Shown: piece by piece, positions 52,177 to 62,800 of the stretch
Numbering within the stretch: position 1 is the first letter of the stretch
Layout of the letters: each line of letters opens with the position of its first letter
NCBI GenBank assembly: GCA_963681505.1
Contig: OY811992.1
Coordinates: 434,001-498,000 of the forward strand
Reading direction: 5' to 3'
Source of the DNA: Eunapius fragilis
Lineage: Eukaryota; Porifera; Demospongiae; Spongillida; Spongillidae
Length of the DNA stretch: 64,000 nt
Notes under the pieces: model-generated
The model's database searches: none
The model's input: only the letters and a program-made list of their open reading frames with translations
What the model was told of the DNA's origin: nothing
Translations under genes and position numbers: made by a program

Positions 52177-54738
52177 GCAGGAGTCATACATTGAGATACT
52201 TGACTCCTGCAGGAGTCTTGCATACTGACATACTTGACTCCTGCAGGAGTCATGCAAACATATAGTTGACTTATGCAGGAGTCACACATACTGACATACT
52301 TGACTCCTGCAAGATTCAAGCATGGAGATACATGACTCCTGGAGGAGTCATACATATTGACATACTTTACTCCTGCAGGAGTCCTTCATTGAAATATTTG
52401 ACTCCTGAAGGAGTCATGCATACTGACAAACTTGACTCTTGTAGGAGTCATACATTGAAATACTTGACTCCTGCAGGAGTCATTCATAGTGACATATTTG
52501 ACTCCTGCAGGAGTCATACATTGAAAAACTTGACTCCTGCAGGAGTCAGACGTATTGACATACTTGACTCCTGCAGGAGTCATAATTGAAATACTTGACT
52601 CCTGCAGGAGTCATATACATTGAAATTCTTGAGTGACATACTTGACTCCTGCAGGAGTCATACATACTGATATACTTGACTCCTGCAGGAGTCATACATT
52701 GAGATACTTGACTCCTGCAGGAGTCTTGCATAGTGACATACTTGAGTCCTGCAGGAGTGATGCAAATATATATTTGACTCCTGCAGGAGTCACACATACT
52801 GACATACTTGGCTCCTGCAGGAGTCATGCATGGAGATACATGACTCCTGGAGGAGTCATACATATTGACATACTTTACTCCTGCAGGTGTCCTTCATTGA
52901 AGTATTTGACTCCTGCAGGAGTCATGCACACTGACAAACTTGACTCTTGTAGGAGTCATACATTGAAATACTTGACTCCTGCAAGATTCATGCATGGAGA
53001 TACATTACTCCTGGAGGAGTCATATATTGAAATACTTGACTCCAGCAGGAGTCATTCATAGTGACATATTTGACTCCTGCAGCAGTCATCCAATCTGACA
53101 TACTTGACTCCTGCAGGAGTCATGCATATATATAGTTGACTCCTGCAGGAGTCATACATATTGACATACTTGACTCCTGCAGGACTCATACATTCTGACA
53201 TACTTGACTCCTGCAGGAGTCATGCATGGAGTTACTTGACTCTTGCAGTAGTCATACATATTGACATATTTGACTACTGCAGGAGTCATACATTGAAAAA
53301 CTTGACTCCTGCGGGAGTCATACATTGAAATACTTGACTCCTGCAGGAGGCGTTGATACTGACATACTTGACTCCTGCAGGTGTCATGTATGGAGATCCT
53401 TGACTCCTGCAAGAGTCATACATATTGACTTTCTTGACTCCTGCAGGAGTCATTCATTGAAATACTTCACTCCTGCAGGAGTCATATATTGAAATACGTG
53501 ACTCCTGCAGGAGTCATTCATAGTGACATTTTTGACTCCTGCAGGAGTCATACACTGAGATTGCTCCCTCCTGCAGGAGTCATACATTTTGACATATGAC
53601 TCCTGTAGTAGTCATTGATACTGACATACTTGACTCCTTCAGGAGTCATACATGGAGATACTTGACTCCTGCAGGAGTCATACATATTGAAATACTTGAC
53701 TCCTGCAGGAGTCATACATTGAAATACTTGACTCCTGCAGGAGTCAGACATATTGACATACTGGACTCCTGCAGGAGTCATAATTGAAATAATTGACACC
53801 TGCAGGAGATATACATTGAAATACTTGAGTGACATACTTGACTCCTGCATGAGTCATACATACTGACATACTTGACTCCTGCAGGAGTCATGCTTGGAGA
53901 AACTTGACTCCTGCAGGAGTCATACATTGAGATACTTGACCCCTGCAGGAGTCTTGCATACTGACATACTTGAATCCTGCAGGAGTCATGCAAATATATG
54001 TATTAATCCTGCAGGAGTCATACATACTGACATACTTGACTCCTGCAGGAGTCATACATACTGACATACTTGACTCCTGCAGGAGTCATGCATGGATATA
54101 CTTGACTCCTGCAGGAGTCATACATTGAGATACTTGACTCCTGCAGGAGGCGTTGATACTGACATACTTGACTCCTGCAGGTGTCATGTATGGAGATCCT
54201 TGACTCCTGCAAGAGTCATACATATTGACTTTCTTGACTCCTGCAGGAGTCATTCATTGAAATACTTCACTCCTGCAGGAGTCATATATTGAAATACGTG
54301 ACTCCTGCAGGAGTAATTCATAGTGACATATTTGAATCCTGCAGGAGTCATACATGGAGATTGCTCCCTCCTGCAGGAGTCATACATTTTGACATATGAC
54401 TCCTGTAGTTGTCATTGATACTGACATACTTGACTCCTTCAGGAGTCATACATGGAGATACTTGACTCCTGCAGGATTCATACATTGAAATACAAGACTC
54501 CTGCAGGAGTCAGACATATTGACATACTGGACTCCTGCAGGAGTCATAATTGAAATAATTGACTCCTGCAGGAGATATACATTGAAATACTTGAGTGACA
54601 TACTTGACTCCTGCAGGAGTCATACATACTGACATACTTGACTCCTGCAGGAGTCATTCTTGGAGAAACTTGACTCCTGCAGTAGTCATATATTGAGATA
54701 CTTGACCCCTGCAGGAGTCATGCATGGAGATACTTCAC

Positions 54739-54742
54739 TCCT
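54739..54742. repeat. Target-site duplication TCCT, left copy
   Basis: Repeated at 59829-59832. A 4-bp duplication is also shown by comparison with the empty site at 52173-52176. Confidence 0.92.
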
Positions 54743-54772
54743 AACAACTTCCAAAATCATGCTGGAATTTCC
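54743..54772 (+). repeat. Left terminal inverted repeat (30 bp)
   Basis: Begins AACAACTTCCAAAATCATGC. It matches the reverse complement of 59799-59828 at 28 of 30 positions; similarity stops after that. Confidence 0.92.
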
Positions 54773-55273
54773 AATATTGTCTTTTTCTTTGCACACCACT
54801 CATTTTTTTTCTAATTTGTTCAAAATTGAACATTGTTCTGATAAAATATGAGTTCATAGGGATATTTTTCAAAACAATACAACTGTGTAGTACACTATTA
54901 TATTAACAATGTTTCATTCAATACTCAACACTGTCTTCTTGCTCTTCAGAATCTTCTTCAAACTGAAACTGCTCTTCATTCTTCATTCTCTTCCTGCTTA
55001 CTACTCTCCTCTTTATTTGAGGTCTCGTTCTCAAGGATTGCAATTTCAGAAGTACCAAAGATAAGGCCCGAACATTCCACTTAATATGGATAAATTAGGA
55101 CCATCTGAAATTTCAGAACATTGATTCTCAATGGTGAAAGGCACATAAGAGTTTTTGTTATTTTCAAGTCTGCTTATCTAGGTAACTTGGTTTTGATGCC
55201 TCTGAAATTTCAGTGCCAGTATGGTGAGACTTGCATGCACTGCAGTAGTCAAGTTTCACCTTGTTACAATGAG
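54773..55273. other. Non-coding left flank with palindromic motifs
   Basis: An A/T-rich stretch between the left TIR and the stop of the leftward gene. CTGAAATTTCAG, a perfect 12-bp palindrome, occurs at 55105-55116 and 55202-55213, and a partial copy (CAATTTCAGAAGTACC) at 55041-55056. Related copies lie near the right end (58239-59035). They could be protein-binding sites; that is inference. No convincing polyadenylation signal for the leftward gene was found. Confidence 0.55.
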
Positions 55274-56578
55274 TTAGTATAAAGTGTTAAATGTTACATC
55301 TAGATTCTTACATTTGTCATTTTCTGTGGTTAAAATGCAGCCACCCTCAGATGTAAGTGCTGCCACCAGATCTTCATGCGGGTTTTTTGCTGATCCAGAA
55401 AAATGATTCCCTCTCTTCACAGTTACACAGATTTTGTCTGAAATCACAACTAAGAAGGGTGCAACGGTTTTGTCAAAGATTGTGTCTAAGGAAGGAAAAC
55501 CATTTTCGTAACATAAAAATGTGCACATGCATATATATGCATATACATTACCAGCATTGTCATCTCCATGAACGTTGTAGTATGCCACCTGAACAACTAA
55601 CTCTGGTGATTCTTGTATAACTTTCTGAAGCTGCCAAAGTGCACTTTCTTCCACAAATAACAATTGCATATGTCGACATTCCTGCAACAGTGTTAATAGA
55701 TTTGATTGTTCTCAATGTGCTCATCACCTAAATTAAGACATGTGCATTTCATTGCAGATAAAATAAATACTTTAGACACACATTCTCTGTATTGGTATTG
55801 TCATTATGAACAATGGACAAAGATAATCCTACAAAGGAAGGTAATGCCTGCTTTATGTCATTGTAGTTTATAGATGAGACATCCTTTGAAAAATGATGAC
55901 AGCAACAGGGCCAGACCACATTGTGACATTCTCTGAAGCAGTATCTGACGGCTGTTTGTAGGTTGTTTTTGATCTAAAAGAAAGGGCTGTATTAGAGTTT
56001 GCATTCCTTAGTACTTATATTAACAGTAACTTACGTCAATGCTCGTGCACAGTATAGCAGGCACAGGATTAAAATTTAATGTAATGAAGAGAGTTGACAT
56101 GGTGTCCTCTTTGGTGAACTGGCTGTACTTTTCTTTGACACTTTGATTCCATATGTCAACAAAGCGGCTAGCAGAGCCAGCACGACGAAACTTTCGAGTT
56201 AAGTTGTTGGCTGACCAATCAAACTTATTGGCAGGCAATGATTTATGACACGGTGTATCTAGCAGCGTCTGAAACTAAATGCAACAATTAATATAAATAA
56301 AGGTACATGTAAGTGTTTCATAGGCACATGTGAAATGGTACGTGACGTGTACTCAGTGGGCAACACAAATGAATGATAGGGTTTCTCACCAAAAAGTACG
56401 GCTTGCTGGTGCTTTTGTCGGTGTAATACTTTACCTCGAGAACTTGTCCAACTAATGATCTTTTCTCATCCTTGTAGTTTCCTTCTACTCTCATCCGATC
56501 CTTTCCCCTCATCAAGTAGATGAAACTATCATCACCAATTTTGAAGTACCAATTGCAAGCGTAGTTCTTCGAAGCCAT
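55274..56578 (-). CDS. Five-exon gene of unknown function, 318 aa
   Basis: Leftward gene inside the TIR element. Proposed exons (plus-strand coordinates): 56390-56578, 56035-56268, 55782-55973, 55552-55681, 55274-55485. All four introns (121, 61, 100 and 66 nt) are GT-AG. Exon lengths 189, 234, 192, 130 and 212 nt join in one frame to a TAA, giving 318 aa. The first donor is GGTGAG; the third (AATGTGTGTC) is the weakest. The start is the ATG at 56578, with upstream sequence leading into a GC-rich NRF1/CCAAT-like region. The protein begins MASKNYACNWYFKIGDD, is rich in aromatic residues, and exon 3 holds a Cys/His cluster (RECHNVVWPCCCHH). I see no signal peptide, membrane segment or family motif I recognise. 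It may be needed for the element's movement, by its position between the TIRs. Single-exon readings would miss it because each piece is short. Confidence 0.72.
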
Positions 56579-56589
56579 CTCAGCTTTCA

Positions 56590-56840
56590 ATGAAAATCAG
56601 CGGCCCGGATATGTTTGCGCGCATGCGCCAATTATATGTGCTCTTACTTGCAGCTGCATCTACAGAGTTATGCTCAAAAATGAATGCGTGCTTGGAATCT
56701 CCGACTTTCACTGAATGTGACACTATTCAATCATCGCCACAAATATGGTCAAGAGGTTGTTCTGAAACACCACTGTTTTCAACTTCGCATTGCGAGAGTC
56801 CATCTTTTACATCATGTCAATCTGCTGGAGGTATCAGTTC
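56590..56840 (+). CDS. Candidate first exon of a rightward gene (uncertain)
   Basis: Open frame from ATG 56590 to a good donor (TTC|GTATGT, intron from 56841). The frame is Ser/Thr/Cys-rich with a loosely repeated C-x-E-S-P-x-F-T-x-C pattern (CLESPTFTEC, HCESPSFTSC). A 3' splice-like CTTACTTGCAG precedes 56653, so the true start may be elsewhere. The start lies only 12 bp from the start of the leftward gene, so at most one of these starts is likely as drawn. I do not recognise the product. Confidence 0.3.
56619..56632. promoter_or_regulatory. NRF1-like palindrome next to a CCAAT box, between divergent coding regions
   Basis: GCGCATGCGC at 56619-56628 overlaps CCAAT at 56628-56632, in a local GC-rich patch 41-54 bp upstream of the leftward start codon. 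The same GCGCATGCGC core opens the LTR of element 1. A bidirectional promoter is plausible from the head-to-head layout; it is not proven. Confidence 0.45.
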
Positions 56841-57523
56841 GTATGTTCTCAGAATTTTACTAGTACAGACATCATATTTCATTGTTGCATGCGTACATGC
56901 ATGTGTCACTTTCCTACCGATGCGTAGGCGTACTTCATGTATAGGTTCTCATATTTAAGGCCGCGATAAAATCACGAGCGTGGTCTTTTGTGTCGCGTTT
57001 AAGGAAAATAAGACCCCATTTCTTACAATCCAGATAAACAATACTTACCATTAGCACCGTCCACGGGCAAATGTATTGTATCTGTAAAAACAAAGTCAGT
57101 TTTGGCAAAGTGCGTTATAATTTACTTGGTGGGACTAGTAAACATTTATTCCATCCTCCATACCCACGCGTATGCGGTACCTTATTAAAGTGTCGGCATA
57201 AATACATCATGTACTTGCTGTGTGAAGTTATGCATCACCAATGTGATTAGATTAACCGATTATGCGCAGATATGCTTACGTAACGTATGTCATAATTATT
57301 AATTTCTAAACGCATATCTGCGTACGGCTGGATACCATGTACTTGTCTTACGCGTGTTGCACAGTCGGACACTTCTTTGCTGTTTTACATGCGCGTTTAT
57401 ATTTAGCCTGAACAGTCTTTTGTGTGATTGAATTTTTACATATGACTGAAACGGCAAAGTGGCAGGGTAGTGGATGTGGTCAAATAGCGGCTGGATGATG
57501 GTGTTGAAGGTTAGGCTTGCACA
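56841..57523. other. Internal stretch, no gene resolved
   Basis: Mixed-composition sequence with several CpG-containing words (ACGCGTATGCGG, TTACGCGTG). It may be intron of a rightward gene. I see no open frame, RNA gene or repeat that I can support. Confidence 0.4.
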
Positions 57524-57957
57524 GGAGAGGTGGACAGTGATTATAGCGACAGGGATGAGCCAATGGTGCCGGGCAACTACGATGTTTTCAGCAACCTAGA
57601 GTTGGAATTACTACTGAAAGCTGATAGTACACTAATCACATACCAAGATGCACCAAAACATCATAGTTTTGAATATATGTTGCTGATGGAGGTTCTATGT
57701 CTTTGTATGGAGATGATGAACCAACCACCAGGGATAAGAGCACACAGTATGGTGCCCACAATGCTTTATTTCACCATCCAGAATATGGGCTTCTGTTATT
57801 GCCTGCTTCTGCAATTTATAATGAAAAACAGCGCATAACACCAACTATGTACCATCTCAGCGCACACCAGCAGCTACATACACACACCCTCAACACTCCC
57901 AGCACACACCATAGGTATTCACACATCCCCCTCAACGATCCCAGCGCACACACATAG
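57524..57957 (+). pseudogene. Degenerate or partial coding segment (rightward), unknown product
   Basis: A frame with plausible protein composition (SDYSDRDEPMVPGNYDVFSN and onward) runs from about 57530 to about 57690. A second frame, read one base differently, then carries SLYGDDEPTTRDKSTQYGAH and continues into the CA-rich minisatellite. This may be one coding segment with a frameshift, or two exons; I could not find matching splice sites. No family recognised. Confidence 0.3.
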
Positions 57958-58215
57958 CTATGCACATATCCCCCTCAACACCCCGGCAAACATCCATTGA
58001 TATGCACACATCCCCGTCAACACCCCCAGCGCACACACATAGCTATGCACATAGCTATGCACACATCCCGTTCAACACCCCCAGCACACACACATAGCTT
58101 TGCACACATCCCCCCTCAACACCCCCAGCGCACACCCATAGGTATTCACACATCCCCCTCAACACTCCCAGCGCGCACACATAGCTATGCACATATCCCC
58201 CTCAAGCCCTTTTTA
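57860..58215. repeat. CA/C-rich minisatellite inside the TIR element
   Basis: Imperfect repeats of roughly 40-50 bp built from CACATCCCCCTCAACACC, CCCAGCGCACACACATAG and CTATGCACA words. Long frames here are composition effects. Confidence 0.8.
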
Positions 58216-58229
58216 TTACATTGAACATA

Positions 58230-59045
58230 CTGAATGAGCTGAAATTTCAATTTACAATTAGGCATAATAATCAGATTAGAATGCAACTGTTTATGTAGCT
58301 ACTTTGCTACACATGAAATTTTAGAAGTACTATATACATATGGTTCATTTAATTTGGACATTCAGAGATAAAAAATGTTCAATGCGTACTTATCAAGTTA
58401 GAATCCTACTGTTAATGTTAGTACTTTGCTACCCCTGAAAATTCAGAAATACCATATAAGTTGCAACATGCTGTATTAAAAATTTATACATATGATTATG
58501 CACTTGTAATTGAAATTTCAGAGATACCAAATGGTCAATGTTGCATAATTATCAGTTTAGAATCAACGTGCTGTATTTAACTTTATACATATGGTTCATT
58601 TTAAATTAAAAATCATAGTGCTTAAGAATTCAACGTTAATGTAAGTACTTTCCTACATCTGAAAATTCAGAAGTACCATATCAGTTGCTGCACTAAACTT
58701 TATACATAATATGGTTCGTTTTAAAACATTGAACATCACAGTGCTTATGCACTGTATAAAAAATTTATACATATGGTTATGCACTTGTAATTGAAATTTC
58801 AGAGATACCAAATGGTCAATGGTGCATAATGATCAGTTTAAAATCAACGTGCTGTATTTACATATGGTTCATTTTCAAAATCACTGTGCTTAAGAATTCA
58901 ACGTTAATGTAAGTACTTTCCTACACCTGAAAATTCAGAAGTACCATATCAGTTGCTGCACTAAACTTTATACATATGGTTCCGTTTTACATTGAACATC
59001 ACAGTGCTTATGCACTCATGATAGAAATTTCAGAGAAATCAGACG
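58230..59045. repeat. Diverged subterminal direct repeats (about 265-285-bp period)
   Basis: A block with AACGTTAATGTAAGTACTTT, CTGAAAATTCAGAAGTACC and TTGCTGCACTAAACTTTATA occurs near 58630-58712 and 58893-58982. A block with TGCACTTGTAATTGAAATTT and AGATACCAAATGGTCAATG occurs near 58498 and 58784. Older copies lie at 58260-58470. Most copies carry the CTGAAA(T/A)TTCAG palindrome or a variant. Confidence 0.8.
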
Positions 59046-59136
59046 TTCAAGGTTGCATTAAAAAGATACAATGAAAGTTGCTAATATTACAAATAATCAT
59101 TATGCACCATACACTTTATTAATTTTATATCCACAG

Positions 59137-59523
59137 ATATGTTGTGGTCCAAAGAGAAGACGCCAAGTGATTGATGGTGAACCGGCCGACAAGAACCTGA
59201 ATCGTGATTCAGAACAGAATGTGGAGGAGGAGAAACGTATTGCCCCTGGATGCTATGTTGCAATGAGGCTTCAAAAATACTGTAATGAGATCCCTCAAAC
59301 AGGACGTGTACTTACAATTGATGGAAAATGTTTGACGATTCAGTGGTGGGAGGGAACATATTCTGGCACTTGGAAAGAGTGTAAATCCAAAGGAGAAGTA
59401 TTGACTGAAGAAGTTAATAAAGATGCAGTATTGAAAGAGGTCCAGTTAAGCAAGTCACCCAGGCTAAATAAGGAGCAGATTGAAGATCTTACATCATTGT
59501 ACAACAGTGTCGACCTTGTTTAA
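59137..59523 (+). CDS. Terminal exon of a rightward gene, 128 codons plus stop
   Basis: A strong acceptor (TTTATATCCACAG, ending 59136) is followed by an open frame to TAA at 59521-59523. The N-terminal part is basic then acidic (CGPKRRRQVIDGEPADK). The middle reads as a compact folded region, APGCYVAMRLQKYCNE then QTGRVLTIDGKCLTIQWWEG, followed by Gly/Trp-containing TYSGTWKE. The spacing of hydrophobic and Trp residues is what a small beta-barrel (SH3- or tudor-like) might show, but I cannot assign a family. It is probably the last exon, as the right TIR is about 275 bp further on. The upstream exons that join it in phase are unresolved. Confidence 0.55.
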   Translation: MCCGPKRRRQVIDGEPADKNLNRDSEQNVEEEKRIAPGCYVAMRLQKYCNEIPQTGRVLTIDGKCLTIQWWEGTYSGTWKECKSKGEVLTEEVNKDAVLKEVQLSKSPRLNKEQIEDLTSLYNSVDLV

Positions 59524-59798
59524 TTAATTCTCATGTTTACCTGTAGTATCCTCAGGCAATGCCTCAGGCTATAATTAGCTTTCTCGTATATAATGCAAGA
59601 CAAGAATGCAATATGTAAAATATGCGGAACAGGATATATTTAAACAATTTGCCACATTTATCTAGTTTGTAAGAAATAGTGCCTAAAAGCAGAAAATTGG
59701 TTGCAACTTGCAAAAATTGTACCACTGAAGTGATAACTGCAAAGAAATGGTGGTGAATTTTGCACAATGATTTCAATCTGCATGCTTTTAGCAGAAAA
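59524..59798. other. Non-coding right flank of the TIR element
   Basis: A/T-rich sequence between the terminal exon and the right TIR. I see no further gene; no classical AATAAA was found close to the stop codon. Confidence 0.5.
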
Positions 59799-59828
59799 GG
59801 ACATTCCAGCATGTTTTTGGAAGTTGTT
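59799..59828 (-). repeat. Right terminal inverted repeat (30 bp)
   Basis: It ends GGAAGTTGTT, the reverse complement of the left end. Followed by TCCT (59829-59832). Confidence 0.92.
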
Positions 59829-62800
59829 TCCTGCAGGAGTCATACATTAAGATACTTGACTCCTGCAGGAGTCTTGCATACTGACATACTTGACTCCTGC
59901 AGGAGTCATGCAAACATATAGTTGACTTATGCAGGAGTCACACATACTGACATACTTGACTCCTGCAGGATTCAAGCATGGAGATACATGACTCCTGGAG
60001 GAGTCATACATATTGACATACTTTACTCCTGCAGGAGTCCTTCATTGAAATATTTGACTCCTGAAGGAGTCATGCATACTGACAAACTTGACTCTTGTAG
60101 GAGTCATACATTGAAATACTTGACTCCTGCAGGAGTCATTCATAGTGACATATTTGACTCCTGCAGGAGTCATACATTGAAAAACTTGACTCCTGCAGGA
60201 GTCAGACATATTGACATACTTGACTCCTGCAGGAGTCATAATTGAAATACTTGACTCCTGCAGGAGTCATATACATTGAAATTCTTGAGTGACATACTTG
60301 ACTCCTGCAGGAGTCATACATACTGACATACTTGACTCCTGCAGGAGTCATACATTGAGATACTTGACTCCTGCAGGAGTCTTGCATAGTGACATACTTG
60401 AGTCCTGCAGGAGTGATGCAAATATATATTTGACTCCTGCAGAAGTCACACATACTGACATACTTGGCTCCTGCAGGAGTCATGCATGGAGATACATGAC
60501 TCCTGGAGGAGTCATACATATTGACATACTTTACACCTGCAGGTGTCCTTCATTGAAGTATTTGACTCCTGCAGGAGTCATGCACACTGACAAACTTGAC
60601 TCTTGTAGGAGTCATACATTGAAATACTTGACTCCTGCAAGAGTCATGCATGGAGATACATTACTCATGGAGGAGTCATACATATTGACATACTTTACTC
60701 CTGCAATAGTCCTTCATTGAAATATTTGACTCCTGCAGGAGTCGTGCATACTGACAAACTTGACTCTTGTAGGAGTCATATATTGAAATACTTGACTCCA
60801 GCAGGAGTCATTCATAGTGACATATTTGACTCCTGCAGCAGTCATCCAATCTGACATACTTGACTCCTGCAGGAGTCATGCATATATATAGTTGACTCCT
60901 GCAGGAGTCATACATATTGACATACTTGACTCCTGCAGGACTCATACATTCTGACATACTTGACTCCTGCAGGAGTCATGCATGGAGTTACTTGACTCTT
61001 GCAGGAGTCATACATATTGACATATTTGACTACTGCAGGAGTCATACATTGAAAAACTTGACTCCTGCGGGAGTCATACATTGAAATACTTGACTCCTGC
61101 AGGAGGCGTTGATACTGACATACTTGACTCCTGCAGGTGTCATGTATGGAGATCCTTGACTCCTGCAAGAGTCATACATATTGACTTTCTTGACTCCTGC
61201 AGGAGTCATTCATTGAAATACTTCACTCCTGCAGGAGTCATATATTGAAATACGTGACTCCTGCAGGAGTCATTCATAGTGACATTTTTGACTCCTGCAG
61301 GAGTCATACACTGAGATTGCTCCCTCCTGCAGGAGTCATACATTTTGACATATGACTCCTGTAGTAGTCATTGATACTGACATACTTGACTCCTTCAGGA
61401 GTCATACATGGAGATACTTGACTCCTGCAGGAGTCATACATATTGAAATACTTGACTCCTGCAGGAGTCATACATTGAAATACTTGACTCCTGCAGGAGT
61501 CAGACATATTGACATACTGGACTCCTGCAGGAGTCATAATTGAAATAATTGACTCCTGCAGGAGATATACATTGAAATACTTGAGTGACATACTTGACTC
61601 CTGCAGGAGTCATACATACTGACATACTTGACTCCTGCAGGAGTCATGCTTGGAGAAACTTGACTCCTGCAGGAGTCATACATTGAGATACTTGACCCCT
61701 GCAGGAGTCTTGCATACTGACATACTTGAATCCTGCAGGAGTCATGCAAATATATGTATTAATCCTGCAGGAGTCATACATACTGACATACTTGACTCCT
61801 GCAGGAGTCATACATACTGACATACTTGACTCCTGCAGGAGTCATGGATGGATATACTTGACTCCTGCAGGAGTCATACATTGAGATACTTGACTCCTGC
61901 AGGAGTCTTGCATACTGACATACTTGACTCCTGCAGGAGTCATGCAAATATATAGTTGACTTATGCAGGAGTCACACATACTGACATACTTGACTCCTGC
62001 AGGATTCAAGCATGGAGATACATGACTCCTGGAGGAGTCATACATATAGACATACTTTACTCCTGCAGGAGTCCTTCATTGAAATATTTGACTCCTGCAG
62101 GAGTCATGCATACTGACAAACTTGACTCTTGTAAGAGTCATACATTGCAATACTTGACTCCTGCAGGAGTCATTCATAGTGACATATTTGACTCCTGCAT
62201 GAGTCATACATTGAAATACTTGACTCCTGCAGGAGTCAGACATATTGACATACTTGACTCCTGCAGGAGTCATAACTGAAATACTTGACTCCTGCAGGAG
62301 TCATATACATTGAAATTCTTGAGTGACATACTTGACTCCTTCAGGAGTCATACATACTGACATTCTTGACTCCTGCAGGAGTCATGCATGGAGATACTTG
62401 ACTCCTGCAGGAGTCATACATTGAGATACTTGACTCCTGCAGGAGTCTTGCATACTGACATACTTAACTCCTGCAGGAGTCTTGCATACTGACATACTTG
62501 ATTCCTGCAGGAGTTTTGGAAATATATATTAGACTCCTGCTGGAGTCATGCAGACTGACATACTTGACTTCTGCAGGAGTGATGCATGGAGATACATGAC
62601 TCCTGGAGGAGTCATACATATTGACATACTTTGCTCCTGCAGGAGTCCTTCATTGAAATATTTGACTCCTGCTGGAGTCATCCATACTGACAAACTTGAC
62701 CGTTGTAGGAGTAATACATTGAAATACTTGACTCCTGCAGGAGTCATTCATAGTGACATATTTGACTCCTGCAGCAGTCATCCAATCTGACATACTTGAC

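Larger units (their letters stand above)
51397..54742. repeat. Minisatellite D, block 2
   Basis: This continues array D after element 2, with the same palindrome and linker kinds. A 2,566-bp higher-order period is visible: 51631 matches 54197 and 52173 matches 54739. The block ends at TCCT (54739-54742), the left target duplication of the DNA transposon-like element. Confidence 0.95.
54743..59828. mobile_element. DNA transposon-like element with TIRs, 5,086 bp, family not recognised
   Basis: Unique sequence replaces array D abruptly on both sides. The ends are inverted repeats (28 of 30 bases match, starting AACAACTTCC) flanked by TCCT duplications, and an empty paralogous copy exists at 52173. 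These are marks of a cut-and-paste DNA transposon. Inside are a leftward five-exon gene (55274-56578), rightward coding segments ending in an exon at 59137-59523, a GC-rich region between them, repeated CTGAAATTTCAG motifs on both sides, and a CA-rich minisatellite. I see no DDE transposase motif set, helicase, tyrosine recombinase or reverse transcriptase. The 4-bp non-TTAA duplication argues against piggyBac and Kolobok (TTAA), Tc1/mariner (TA), Harbinger (3 bp) and hAT (8 bp). Groups with 4-bp duplications such as Sola, Chapaev or Ginger stay possible but unsupported. Confidence 0.88.

Noticed and set aside
57997..58224. His/Ser/Pro-rich frame in the CA-rich minisatellite
   Set aside because: It is a direct translation of the repeat; period and composition explain it.
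54743..59828. Ordinary host gene island between satellite blocks
   Set aside because: Terminal inverted repeats, a target duplication and the empty paralogous site show that the whole stretch was inserted as one unit.
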